From Calycina herbarum (Eukaryota; Ascomycota; Leotiomycetes; Helotiales; Pezizellaceae), in NCBI GenBank assembly GCA_001414485.1, contig LLEY01000195.1, positions 1 to 64,000 of the forward strand: a DNA stretch of 64,000 bases, read 5' to 3'. Below, piece by piece: positions 1 through 11,099 of this stretch. The position numbers and the translations under genes were made by a program. Below the pieces are notes generated by a model. That model saw only the letters and a program-made list of their open reading frames with translations. It was not told the DNA's origin and did no database searches. The stretch's first letter is position 1, and the number at the start of each line of letters is the position of its first letter.

Positions 1-214
1 TTAAGCGAATCGCTAAGTAAAATCATATAGCGTCTGAAACTTAGAATTCTAAATATATATATAGTAATGAAATCAAAGTTTTAATTTTAAAACTTTTGAT
101 TAATAGTTCGTAGAGATATTAAAATGTCAAAATCGCGATTTTAGGTGTGTTTTCAGTTGGCCGGTTCGCTTGTTTGGCCGGTTCGCTATACATACACGTT
201 AATTATCTTTACCA

Positions 215-540
215 CCTATTTTGTTATCACCATATACGCTCCTCGCTTCTTAAGCAAGAGCATTATCACCTCTTCCCCACTCTGATAATTCCCCGCCGCT
301 GCCTTTACTACCTCTTTTATAATCATTATATCTGCCTCTCTTTTCTTAAGCAAGAGTGTTATTACCTCTTTCCCCCTCTATTCATTCCCTGCCGCTGCCC
401 TTACCACCTCTTCTATGATTACTACATCTACCCCTCTTTTCTTAAGCAAGAGTGCCATCACCTCTTCCCTACTCTGATAATTCCCTGCCGCTGCCTTTAC
501 TACCTCTTCTATGATTACTATATCTGCCTCTTACTAGATT
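215..540. repeat. 96-bp tandem repeat, about 3.3 copies
   Basis: The 12-mer CTTAAGCAAGAG recurs at 249, 345 and 441, exactly 96 bp apart, with the pyrimidine-rich sequence between the copies conserved. Because 96 is a multiple of three, an open frame (147-542) runs through it and would encode a 32-residue repeat rich in Tyr, Leu and Cys. I treat it as a minisatellite and not as a gene: it has no recognisable domain and lies in AT-rich decayed DNA. Confidence 0.75.
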
Positions 541-789
541 AGTTTAAAATTATATTAAAACTACTATAAGTTATAGCAACTTCTAGAACTCCCTTATCTT
601 ACAAATTCTTTATATTATTTCGAAAGTCTATATAAGTAATTATAACTTCTTATAAATTAAAACAAGCTATAATAAAAAGAATTCTATCCTAATCAGCTTC
701 TATTTCTCGTAGTCTTCCGTATAATTCCTATTACAATAACCTTCAAGCAAGCCTCTTATTAATTAGAGCAGCCTATACTATAAGAGCCG
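541..789. other. AT-rich decayed DNA
   Basis: This is TpA-rich sequence with stops in all frames. I see no gene or clear repeat boundary. It probably belongs to the repeat desert that continues downstream. Confidence 0.5.
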
Positions 790-1850
790 ATCTAGCATCT
801 GACTCATTAGATAGAAAATAAAGAACGAGGTCCCTAAGCATACTGTCACTCCTTTCATTAGCTGCTAATTAGCAATATAAACCCTAATAATCAGTTGAAT
901 ATATACTAAAGTCATAAGAGAGAGCGGAGTTCGATAAGTCATATCCGTATTTTAAGAAGAACCTTTTTATAACTAGGCTATTAGCAGCACTTAGTATATC
1001 TAATAGGCATGACTCAGCTACTAGGGCATTTGTCTTTGCTTTAGTATACTCTAGACGCTTCTCTAAAAACTCCTTAACTAATAAATAGGTAAATCGGAAT
1101 ATATTAAGCGTCGATCAAAGACTACTATGTTAGCACACACCTCTAGGACGTGCTCCTTCGTTAAATAGCGGAAATTTCGCTATAGGGTTGTTGATAATGC
1201 AGAGATGAACTCGGCAGATGTTAGCCTCCTTTGAGCGCAGAGGAGCCAACTCAAAGTATTAATAGTGACTTCACGATTGGCGTCTATAGGAGTTTTGATC
1301 AAAGACTTATATAGTTCAAGATAAAGGTCCTCTAGCTTATGTGGCAGTCTTCTAAGTCTCTCCTGAACAGCTTCATCAGTCCGAAGGCTGTACAAGTTTT
1401 GTAGTTGCAGGCTGGCCCATCGGAACCTAATAAGTAGATTAGTAAGCATAGTTCACGCGTCTAGAGAGTACTGACATGCCATCAGCATCTTTCGTTACCT
1501 GTTCAATAATCTCCATCTTCAACATCTCCGTGCTAGTGCTTAAACGGAGCAGCTTTCCTTTTGAAACAAGGGAGCTTGTTTCTTTTTCGACAAAGGAATT
1601 AATGTCGTCCCTGTTTTTTTCAGATGAAAGCTAAAGGTTGGGGTAATTTCGTAGATGCCAGACAATATCTTGGTCATCACGACTCGAGATAAACATCTTA
1701 ACTAAACTTGTCGATTCTTGAAGAATTGACTCCAAAGCCTCTAAGAGTTCCCCTCGTCTCTCAGGATCGCACTCATCAAGCGCATCAATTAGAATAGTTA
1801 TCATAGGATATTGGGCTGAAAGCTGTGAATACGCATCAAGCGAGGACAAT
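790..1850 (-). pseudogene. Decayed NACHT/NLR-type STAND gene fragment
   Basis: The minus strand from 1849 to 1631 encodes a Walker B-like segment with the motif ILIDALDECD followed by SSRDD, typical of the fungal NACHT NTPase core. From 1449 to 1180 it encodes the usual post-NACHT segment (RFRWASLQLQNL, then RLPHKLEDLY). Family-like remnants (LEVCANIVVFD) continue with stops to about 900. The pieces are separated by stops and frameshifts, and no Walker A segment is visible upstream. Intact relatives are several hundred to over a thousand residues and act as cytosolic self/non-self signalling proteins. This copy cannot be functional. A weak open frame on the opposite strand (1825-2130) resembles nothing I know. 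Confidence 0.7.
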
Positions 1851-3687
1851 AGCGTCAGAACTCAAGACGTTTAACAATCCAAATCTCGTTGGTCAAATTG
1901 CGAACATCAACGCCCTTATCACTAGCACCGCTGCTGTGTATTATATTAAGAAAATGGCGGATCAGGCGGAGAAAATAGCACACGGCCTGGAGCGGATTGG
2001 TGACCATATTCGCTCCGAGAACATTCGTGGTGATAGGTTCCCAGGACATGTTCATTCATATGTCAAATCTATGATTGAAAAACATCGGAATAAGACAACA
2101 ATACCGCAGTCAGCTATTATACTAAAGTGACCAGTACCGCGATACTAAGCCAACATAGCCAGAAGAGACAAGGCAATGCTAAAAGAGGAGAAGCGACAAA
2201 AGATGGCCAGGTTACAGTCTTAACAATCACAGTACCCCCTTTGCCCATGTCTATAGATAAGTAGACAGACGTCAAAGCACCTAGAACAACTACTCTTGTT
2301 ATACTAGTACAACAACCACGTCAGTTTAGAGTACAGCTTTAAGGACGTACTACCTATAAGTCAGAACTCTAGAGATCTCTATATAAGATAGGCAAATGCC
2401 TTCAGGACCGGCAGCGAGCCCAGGACCATCCTGTCCCGCGCTCGCTTATACTGCTATAGAAGCCCCAACAACCCTCGGCTGGTACTTTAGATATTTCTCT
2501 AATCTCTAGCCATACTATACACCTAAACTGTCAACAGACCGACAACAGGCTCTTCTCTATAAGTCTGTACAAGCTAGACCGTGTTATTGACCAGAACTCT
2601 ACCCCCTGAGCAACAGTAGACAATGAAGACCTACACCAGCTGCCAGAGAACTACTCCTACTTCACAGACGTATTTTCAAAGTTAGCGTCTGACCAGCTCC
2701 CGCCACATCGCCCTTACAACTACAAAATTACTCTAGAAGCTGACGAAAAGCAGCTTTCGTATAGCCCGCTATATAAAATGAGTGTACAAGAGCTGGAAGC
2801 GACAAAACAGTACTTGCTTGAAAACCTAAACAAAGGCTTTATTGAAGCCAGCCAAGCACCCTTCGCTGCTCCTGTTCTCTTTGTTAAGAAACTAAACAGA
2901 GGCTTATAGTTCTATATCGACTACCGTAAACTCAACGCTTTAAGCCACAAGGACCAATACCCCCTGCCTTTGATAGACGAGACCTTAGCTTGAATCTCTC
3001 AAGCGAAGCTCTTTACTAAGCTAGACATTCGCCAGGCATTCCACCGTATTCGAATGGACCCTTAACTCCAAAGAATTAACGACCTTTCGTACTAGGTATA
3101 GCGCCTATAAATATAAGGTTCTTCCATTTAGACTCACTAATAGGCCTGCCACGTACCAGAGGTACATGAACGACGTCCTATTCAACTACCTAGACAACTT
3201 CTGTACTACTTACCTTGATGACATCCTTATCTATTTAGACAACCCTCTAGAACACGGAATACACGTTAGGCTAGTACTTCAAAGGCTACGCGAAGCAGGC
3301 TTGCAAGCTAACATCAACAAATACGAATTCAGTGTTACATGGACGAAATACCTTAGTTTTATAATCTCAACGGACGACATTTCTGTAGACCCGGAAAAGG
3401 TCGCTATTATACAAAATTAGCAAGCACCTTCCACAGTAAAGGGTATACAGTCGTTCTTAGGCTTCTGTAATTTCTACAGGCAATTTATTAGGAATTATAG
3501 AGTAATTTCAAAGCCACTGACTACTCTTACCTACAATGGCGTACCTTTCAATTTCAATAGCCACTACCACCACGCTTTCCAAACTCTCAAAGATGCCTTG
3601 ACCTCAGCTCCCTTGCTCCAGCACTACGACCCAGAACTGGAAAGCATGCTTGAGACAGATGCCTCAGACGGAATGATTGTAGGTATC

Positions 3688-3890
3688 TGTTGGTACGACC
3701 TGGTAGTCGTAAAAGGTGATACACAAACATAATCTTTGTTTGTATTCATTCGTGTATGAAGAGTAAAGGTCAAGAGAGGTGGTACCCTACAGGCATAAGT
3801 ATGTGAGTGGCAAGTCACTCACATGACAACAAGCATATAGAACCACCAGGCTCTCGTAAGGTGCTATTCACCAGAATTATATACCGACAG
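3688..3890. mobile_element. Solo LTR nested in gypsy RNase H, with 5-bp TSD
   Basis: A 203-bp insert begins TGTTGGTA and ends TACCGACA, near-perfect inverted ends of the LTR TG...CA type. It is flanked on both sides by GTATC (3683-3687 and 3891-3895). Without the insert and one GTATC, the host RNase H frame runs straight through. No internal domains remain, so it is a solo LTR or a small non-autonomous LTR element. It is clearly younger than its gypsy host. Confidence 0.8.
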
Positions 3891-4170
3891 TATCCTTTCC
3901 CAGAAGTATGACGAGCACTAGTTGCTAGTAGTCTACTTCTCGAAGACCATGGCCCCAGCAGAGTGTAATTATAAGATCCACGACAAGAAAATGCTAGCCA
4001 TCGTCAAGTCCTTGAAGGAGTGGAGGCCAGAGCTCGAACGTACTGCTCAGCACATTCAGATTTATACAGACCACAAGGCTCTTGAGTACTTTATAACCTC
4101 AAAGAACTTAAACGCACGCCAAGCACGCTGGGCAGAGGCTCTAGCTGAATAACTTTAAAGGGGGGGGTAC

Positions 4171-4364
4171 TGTTACAGAGTTAGAGGAACTGGGGGCCGA
4201 GCACGTATAGCACGTGTCACGTGCGTGCTGCTGGCATCTTGTATTTAAGCTTCCGTTCCTCTAGAACTCTCTTCTTTCCTCACTTTGTTGTTCGTTCAAT
4301 ATAACAGTTTCCGTTTGACTCCGTATTCATCACAGCAAGCAGTGGTTTACTCCACACGGTTACA
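4171..4364 (+). repeat. Gypsy 3' LTR (194 bp)
   Basis: It starts TGTTACAGAG directly after the polypurine tract AAAGGGGGGGG and ends CGGTTACA. It contains a TATA-like stretch and a CT-rich initiator region. An inverted copy of the same family lies at 21818-22012. Confidence 0.75.
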
Positions 4365-4394
4365 ATTTTACTGCGGTATATAACAGGTTCACAG

Positions 4395-4560
4395 TAGCAG
4401 GATATTGCATGGTGAGCGTCTGCCAAGGCTGGCAGAAAAGGCAACTAACCTAATTCGGCCAAATTCGGCAGAATTTCTCGCCAGGGTAACTTCTTGAGTA
4501 TTTTGGTAGTCATTGTATATGTCACGAGTTATAAACTACTTCGTACAATCGAAAGATTAG
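4395..4560 (+). repeat. Short copy of a dispersed GGCAGAAAA-type repeat
   Basis: It contains GGTGAGCGTCTGCCAAG, then GGCAGAAAAGGCAACTAACC, and ends with GTCATTGTATATGTCAC. The same blocks occur reversed and longer at about 20275-20745. A related tandem array lies at 7020-7225. The element class is unknown. Confidence 0.6.
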
Positions 4561-4678
4561 TGTATTTTCAAAGATTAAAACTAAAGAGAGGAGAGTAGAG
4601 CTCTGACTCCGGCATAGCCGCCCTACGGCGGGCGGTTGGAACCGAATATGAATAAATCAATCAAATCAATCAATCAAT

Positions 4679-5101
4679 TAGGATTCGACCTGTAAGAGCA
4701 GTCTTGCAGAGAGAGGGTCAGGGTAAGAAGCGGAGGAGAACATGGGCAAGAACTGCAAAACCACTATACGAAAGATCCCCCCAATCATTCATCATGCCGC
4801 AGGAAGTGCTGCTACCAACGGACATCCAATATACCGATGTGAGCAATAACAGATATATTCACATTGAAGGACGAGTATGTTCTAAACAAGCTGATGTAAT
4901 ATTAGGTAATAGCAATATTTCTTGAGCTATGCTAAAAGTCCCTTTCCAAAACCCTACAAAACTACAATTAGGGGCGGAAGATTAGATACAATCGCCCATC
5001 TTTCTTTTTAAATCTGCTCCGTGACAGAGGTACTTGACCATCCCAACTGACTTTACACTCACTCCTCCTTCCGGGGCTGGCGTCCTGGTTTCTTGTGTTG
5101 C
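4679..5101 (-). repeat. Fragment of the chromodomain-gene repeat (3' part only)
   Basis: This is a diverged copy of 7965-8387. It covers the 3' flank of the chromodomain gene and its last dozen or so codons. Similarity stops abruptly at about 5101, inside the coding part. Confidence 0.75.
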
Positions 5102-5467
5102 CTTTCGGCATAGGGCATAGAGCAAAGCAAGGAATTTAAAGTTTTTACTCTTACTTCTCGGAAGTGCATCGTCGCAATAAGCGCTGCATTCTAACAGTGA
5201 TCGATCAAATTGAGCGAGGTGGTCACGGTGGTCATTGAGCGAGGTGATCAAGTTAGGCGAGGTAACCATGGTGATCAAATTAAGCGAGGCGATCGCAGTC
5301 ATCAAACCTACTAGTCAAGAAGGATGTGAGATGAAAGTGGTGGCATGCAGAGAGTAATAATACTATTATCCTGACAGTATTGCTGAAATATGCGACACAC
5401 AGCCATCAAGTCCGTCCAGAAAATGTGACCCCTCTAGTAGTCAGATAAAAACATAATAAAAAAGTGG
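5102..5467. other. Non-coding stretch with short GAGCGAGGTGATCAA repeats
   Basis: Between about 5200 and 5300 the unit GATCAAATTGAGCGAGGT and variants recur about four times. The stretch near 5128-5180 resembles the 3' end of the copia LTR found at 41882. No gene is visible. Confidence 0.5.
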
Positions 5468-5905
5468 TGTCAAGTGTCACGTGTTAAGTATGTAATGAAG
5501 TGAAGTCCAGGCGGCGCCCTGGCAGGACAAACACATCAAGGCTCTTATAGTAAGTAAGGATCGGTTACGCAGGTTAAGCGGTCCAGAGATTTATTTTGGT
5601 TGTAGTCACGTGATGGCCCCGATGGATCCCAGGGGGGATCCAAGGGATCATATATGACTGGTACATCTGCCATTAGACAGGAGCTTCGTGCTCAACTCAG
5701 TTTACTTAGTTATCAATACCTTTTACCTTTTGACTACTTTGTACAAGTGACGAGTTTACCTCTGAGTAAACAACCCGGCGTATCTGTACTTTGTACAAGT
5801 GACGAGTTTACCTCTGAGTAAACAACCCGGCGTATCTGTACTTCTTACATAGCATCCCAACCTTCGAAGCGATTACTTTTGTTGTATAGTTTGAGTTTCG
5901 TCACA
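5468..5905 (+). repeat. Solo LTR related to the chromovirus LTR, with internal 52-bp duplication
   Basis: It starts TGTCAAGTGTCACGTG and ends GTTTCGTCACA, about 438 bp. It shares blocks with the 440-bp LTRs at 12760 and 19279 (CCAGGCGGCGCCCT, AGGAGCTTCGTGCT, AACAACCCGGCG). A 52-bp segment is duplicated in tandem without difference (5735-5786 and 5787-5838). No internal region follows, and no target duplication is evident. Confidence 0.7.
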
Positions 5906-7019
5906 CGAACATTATTACCCTAGTATTTATCAATGATCTTGCTAGTAAACTAAACTATAATAGTTAAAGCCGTCTTCGTACGCGTAGGTTTTGATATCTA
6001 TCCGATATATATGATATTTACGGTTAGTATAAATGGTCGGTTGTCATATACAAGTTCTGCTTTGCTCTCATCGAACTTCTTCATGTCTAGTGTGCTTGTT
6101 GTAATCCCGTGTGCAAGAACCCCTTATGCGGGTAGTTGTATGTTTGTGCCTCTCCTAATTCAGTTGATCCAGTCATTCGCGGGCACCGGCTGGTGTTCAT
6201 TGGACTCTATGTAGGCAAGTGCTCAACGAAGGTATTCGCTTAGGTGTGTGTATGGTACTCGCGGACGACGTTGGGCCATGCTGCTACTTAAGGCCAAGGT
6301 GTCCCTGTTATAGTTGGGGTTAAGAACTAGATTGTTTGCAAGGAGAGAAGAGAGAAGCTCTTTACACTCCTTGGGTATTTCTCTATCTACGGAAGGATAC
6401 ACCTGCAACCCCGCTAAGCGAATCATTATTCACTGAATTCAGAACCGTAACAGTCCCATGGTGTTGTTACAGCATCCCATAGGTCGGTTTATATATTATA
6501 TCACAAAGTGTCAATATCTAGACATTATCAAGCCAACATGGCAAATTGAATACTCGTCACGTGGGGAGAGCCAACTCGGCCATTTTCCTTCTCGTCATTC
6601 ACGCACATTACAATTACTACTAGCATGCGTGCCCTCAAACCAGTTCGAGAGTCAATCCTCGAAGTTCGTGACAATTCGTGGATCATCGGGGAAAAGCTTT
6701 TTCTTGCCCGCCAGGATATTGCGCCATTGTCTGGCTGTTTTTGCGGCGATGGTGGAAGCGCGTTTGATGGGATACGCCTGGTTTTCTCGACACCCGGGGT
6801 GCTTATTCTGCCGACGAGTTGTTTCGTTTAATGTCCAGATGGAATCTCTATAGTTCTATTAGAAAAAGTACTTTGCCAACAAAAAGGCACACCAGTTTAT
6901 TGAGTGATCTTTTCGTGAGTCAGGAATTGACGGAAGATCACCGAAACATTTCCTTTAAGCTATTGGGGAAACTTAACAAGTTCACGATAGCGGGATATCG
7001 CGCGGCAAATTTTGAGAAT
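5906..7019. other. Gene-poor repeat remnants
   Basis: Only short unrelated open frames are present. The stretch 6665-6772 matches, inverted, 7630-7730, with shared blocks such as AATTCGTGGATCATCGG and GGATATTGCGCCATTGTCTG. The two form an imperfect inverted repeat about 0.9 kb apart. No function is recognised. Confidence 0.5.
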
Positions 7020-7225
7020 GGCAGAAAAAGCCGCTAACCCAATCCGGCAGAATTGGCGAAGTTTTATGACTGGCAGAAAAAGTCGCTAACCTAATCCGGC
7101 AGAATTGACGAGGTTTTATGACTGGCAGAAAAAGTCGCTAACCTAATCCGGCAGAATTGACGAGGTTTTATGACTGGCAGAAAAAAACGCTAACTAAGTC
7201 CGGCAGGATCCGGCAGAATCGCTAG
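7020..7225 (+). repeat. 52-bp tandem repeat, about 3-4 copies
   Basis: Units start GGCAGAAAAAG at 7020, 7072, 7124 and 7176 (degenerate). Each carries GCTAACC, AATCCGGCAGAATT and GTTTTATGACT. The spacing is exactly 52 bp. The unit is related to the repeats at 4400 and 20400. Confidence 0.8.
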
Positions 7226-7964
7226 CCAGGCTTCTTTATTTTTACTAGTATTTTATACTGTAACCTTAATCGTCTATTAGTAATAATTATTCTGATTAGT
7301 GGTGGCACTATCGCAGAATGGAAGCAGCGCTTGGCGTAACTGTTACCCCTGTGACGAGGTATGCTATTGAAGTTTTAATTATTTTAAGTTTAAACCAGCT
7401 ATTTGCTAGGCGTGTGACAGTTTAAGTTGCACGATCAAGGTCTGTACAACTTGGTTAATAGGTTGATTATAAGCGATGGAACAGATTTGTGATTGCAATC
7501 GACTGTCCCTTCCACCAGCTATTCCATGCAACCGCGACTTCCGGAAACCCTCTCGTGCTTGGTGAAGCTGAATTCGTTGTCTCCAATCCTTGCTCATCTC
7601 CACATCGTTGCTGGGGGGTGACATGCTTCAGATAAGGTGTAGAACGCGCTTCCACCCCGAAAACAACCAGACAATGGCGCAATATCCTGGAGGGTAAAAA
7701 GAAGCTTACTCCGATGATCCACGAATTGAAGATGGTAAAAAGGTAATAAGATTTACAGAACAGAGGCAACTTCTTGAGCAATTTAGAAGCCGTACTACAG
7801 TGTAAAGAGGCGAAGGGGAAAGCTGGGGGAAGACCAAAGGTACAGGGACATGAGCTGCGAACTTAAACACATGTGGTGCCTCAAGTCATCAATGTCAGGG
7901 TAGGAACAAGGTTTGTCTCACGAATCACACGTTCAAACCCCTGTAATAAGATCATGTAACTTAG
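7226..7964. other. No gene recognised; contains inverted-repeat arm 7630-7730
   Basis: Short open frames on the minus strand (within 7406-7781) overlap the arm that pairs with 6665-6772. None shows a known domain. Confidence 0.45.
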
Positions 7965-10140
7965 GATCGACCTGTAAGACCGTCTTGCAGAGCGAGGGTC
8001 AGAGTAATAGGCAGAGAGGAGCACATAAGCAAGAACTGCGAGGCTAGTATACGAAGATCTCCAATCATTTATCGTACGACCCTAATGCCGCAGGAGGTGC
8101 TGCTACCCACGGACACCCAATATCTCGAAGTGAGCGATTAAAATATGTTCACATCGAAGGATGAGCATGTTCTAAACAAGCTGAGATTAGGTAAAAGTAA
8201 TATCTCTTGAGCTATGCTAAAGGGCCCTTGCCAAAATCCTACAAAACTACAATTAGGGGTAGAAGATTAGATATCATCGCCCATCTTTCTTTTCAAATCT
8301 GCTTCGTGATAGAGGTACTTGACCATCCCAACTGACTTTACACTCACTCCTCCTTCCGGGGCTGGCGTCCTGGTTTCTTGTGTTGCCCATCAGCATTTCT
8401 AGTCGCCCCTCTCACTTTTCGCTTCAAACCAGCCCCCCTTGCCCCGTTCTTAGCCTCGCGCTGTGCTCGAAGGCGGTCCTCAAATTTGCCCACCAACTCC
8501 TTTGCATGCCCTAGCAAGCGCGCAGGGAGCAATGTCGGGTTCCAGTCCACCAAGTAGTTCGTTTCACCATCAATGACCTCTTTGCCAATGATTCGTCGGA
8601 CCTCCCACTCTTGGTCGTCGTTAATGACCTCTGGACATACGCCGGACTCTGTTAGGTGATCCAGTTCAAGTACAGGAGTCGTTCTGGCAGTGCTACAAAT
8701 GTCTCCGTCAACGTGAATGCTAAAAGCTCCGTCGTCCTTTTCATCCTCTAGAATTGATGAAGGAGAACGCCGTTGTCGCTTTTTATCGTAGTATAAGGGT
8801 ATTTCGTCAGGGAGGGGAGAGTCAGATCTCTGTCGTTTAGAAACACACAGGGCCTTGTCGTTATCGATGACATCGCCAATATTGGCATACTCCTCGGCTA
8901 TGTGATTGGAAATTATATCTGTAGTACTATGAGTAAGAATTCTCTGCACTACGTCTGTGAAACCCAGCTCACGTACCATGGCCGCTACTAGCTTTCGATT
9001 CCTGGCTACAGATATTACTCTTTGCACCCAGCCCTTCTTTTGCCGATATTGAGTCCGCTATTTTGTTAGACAAAGACGGCGACAGTAGTATTGTGGGTTT
9101 GAACACATACCTTGAGTACCTTGAGCTATGCTCTCACTAGCAGCTGTGCCTTGCCAGTTCTTTTCGCTTGTTGCTCCTCTAGGCGCCGGCAGCATTTCAA
9201 CTAGCACATCACTTGATTCGATCCGCGAGTAATCTTGTGAGTTAAGATTTTTGAAAACAAGCTTGTTGGACTTCCGAATGGTAGCGTTTTGTGGTTTCGG
9301 AACGTAAGGAATGAAGGTGGCCATCTTGAGCGTAGAGCAAATATGTAGAGAGCGTCTTTGAAATCTGATAATTAGATACAAAATACAGATGGGGGAGATG
9401 ATGACTTCTTATATACCTGTCCTACTACGCACTTCAGACAGAATTTGCAATTTGCATCTGCCATCCCCTGCTCTCGTTCTAGCCTCCAAGTGACGAACCG
9501 CGCCACATACAGAGTCTGGAAATAGCCGCTAATCCGTGAAATGTTCCCCAAATGTAATAAAACACCCAACAACTATCTCGGCCACACCGAGTTACGGTAT
9601 TGGCAGATCACAGCCTCATGTCTCGATAGGCAGGAGAGCTTCGGAACCGCTGATGGGTCAAGGGGAACTCCATCTCGAGAGGCCCACCGCGTATTTGCAG
9701 GCTAAGTCTCCAGCGTGTATTATCCAAAGGCGAATAGGGCCGTCTAGATGGGCTGTATATCGTCATGCTACGCAGCTGGTTTTTGGCGAATCCGGGAAGA
9801 GGTCCCCTATTAGGCAATCATGGGTAGGGTGATTACCGTAAGAGGAAACTTGTGTAGAGAGAATCGCGAGAAATCTTCTAGCTAGCAGGAAACTAGGTTG
9901 TTGTGATACGCCCCACCCTATGCTAGCTTAACCAGCCCTCCTCCAACCACTCCGGCCATCTCTTGCGTTGTTACACCTTGCCCAGGCGCCAACGAGTAGG
10001 ACCCGTACTGTAAGTCCTACGAATCTCAAATTGGAAGACCATTTGCCAAATATGGGAATGGAGATTGTTCTGGGCCCTCTCTGAGCTTCCTTGCTCTGCC
10101 TTTTCTTTGGTTTGCTGCGTCATGAACTGAATGTGCTGTA
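7965..10140 (-). repeat. Chromodomain-gene repeat, copy A
   Basis: This is the most intact copy of a dispersed unit of about 2.2 kb. It includes a 3' flank (7965-8343), the chromodomain gene (8344-9324) and a conserved 5' flank to about 10140. It pairs as an inverted repeat with copy B (about 11100-12754 plus 19724-20250). Part of its 5' flank is repeated directly at 10145-10420. I cannot assign it to a known transposon class because no transposase, RT or terminal repeats are visible. Confidence 0.65.
8344..9324 (-). CDS. Repeat-borne chromodomain-like protein
   Basis: The start is the ATG at 9324 (MATFIPYVPKPQ). Exon 1 probably ends at 9111 before a GTATGT donor. An acceptor ending at 9018 keeps the frame, but this splice is uncertain. 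Exon 2 runs to 8344, giving about 295 aa. Near the C-terminus a chromodomain-like segment reads WEVRRIIGKEVIDG, then YLVDW. A basic tail rich in Lys, Arg and Gly follows. The middle contains KRQRSDSPLPDE and KKRQRRSPSS, possible nuclear localisation signals. Chromodomains bind methylated histone tails. Here the domain could serve a mobile element or a multicopy nuclear gene. Copy B of the same gene is destroyed by RIP and a chromovirus. Function is unknown. Confidence 0.5.
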
Positions 10141-10144
10141 CAAA

Positions 10145-10420
10145 CGGAATTCGGACCGTCTAGATGGGCTGTACATCGTCATGCTATGCAGTTGGATTTT
10201 GGCGAATCCGGGAAGAGGTCCCCTATTAGGCAATCATGGGTAGGGTGATTACTGTAAGAGGAAACTTGTGTAGAGAGAATCGCGAGAAATCTTCTAGCTA
10301 GCAGGAAACTAGGTTGTTGTGATACGCCCCACCCTATGCTAGCTCAACTAGCCCCCCTCCAAACACTCCAGCTATCTTCTGACTTGTTCGTACCCTGCAC
10401 AGACACTAACAAGTACGACC
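10145..10420 (-). repeat. Direct partial duplicate of copy A 5' flank
   Basis: Bases 10145-10350 repeat 9735-9940 with few differences (shared GGAAGAGGTCCCCTATTAGG and GAATCGCGAGAAATCTTC). The copy lies about 410 bp downstream in the same orientation. Confidence 0.75.
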
Positions 10421-11099
10421 CGTACTTGTTGGTCAGGCAATCGCCTCGCTTGGCGGCCCTGCTGCTCTAGCGCGCTTGCTGCTTTGCGATGGCTACCAGG
10501 GCCCCTGCTCACCCCTGCTAGTTTCCATTGAGTCCCCACCTCATGTATAAATCCAGTGCTGCTTCCCATCTCAACTTCTCTTCCCTTTCCCAACTTTCCA
10601 ACGCGCCTACTGTATGCCACCTTCGTTATGAGACCATCTCGGCCTTACCGTCATTCCACGAGACAGTTGTATTACGTATCCTAATCCTCAAATTTCCCTT
10701 ACCGGGCCCTCAAATTACCTGGTGCCCCTCCGTAAGTGCCTCTCAGTTCTCCGTCGCTGGCGTTCTTACTAGGAATCTACTTCGTACTGACAACAATCTA
10801 GTTTGTCTCAATCATACCGACACTCTACGATACGTCCGCAGCCACGACGAAGCTTCCCCCCTTCTCCAGGTCCGCCTGTGATTAAGTCAAGACGCCATTG
10901 CTAGGCTCAGCATCGCTATCCTTCTCCAATGTCTCCGCTGAAAGTCTCAATTCTGTACGTGTCTGGTATCCTTCAGACATCTTACAAAATTGGTCGCCAG
11001 GGAGAGGTGTGACACGATCCCTGGGTGGGCATGCGGCAGGAGGTCTTTTCGGGAAGCAACTGCTTGGGCAGAGAGAGCCAGCTCAGCTCATGACGCGGC
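10421..11099. other. Spacer of the large inverted repeat; no confident gene
   Basis: A TATAAAT box at 10546 is followed by a CT-rich stretch and an ATG at 10628 with a nearby GTAAGT, which looks like a promoter start. The open frames here (10528-10881 and 10898-11131) have no recognisable domain. A decayed or lineage-specific gene is possible. Confidence 0.35.

Larger units (their letters stand above)
2160..4364 (+). mobile_element. Truncated, stop-ridden Ty3/gypsy retrotransposon
   Basis: From about 2600 the plus strand encodes pol remnants: a protease-RT linker, RT with the segments PFAAPVLFVKK and FYIDYRKLNAL, the active-site box as YLDDILIY near 3210, and RNase H (VVYFSKTM, then IYTDHKALEYF) at 3930-4150. 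Several TAG and TGA codons interrupt it. RNase H is followed almost at once by a G-rich polypurine tract and a 3' LTR (4171-4364), so no integrase is present. A 203-bp solo LTR is nested in the RNase H N-terminus at 3688-3890. The 5' end is not resolved. Confidence 0.8.

Noticed and set aside
147..542. 131-residue open frame in AT-rich DNA
   Set aside because: It exists because a 96-bp tandem repeat has a length divisible by three. It has no domain, no promoter context and a biased composition.
1825..2130. Plus-strand 101-residue open frame
   Set aside because: It overlaps the decayed NACHT gene on the other strand and matches no family I recognise.
5200..5300. CRISPR-like short repeats
   Set aside because: The repeats are degenerate and closely packed, with no spacers of constant length. 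The genome is eukaryotic.
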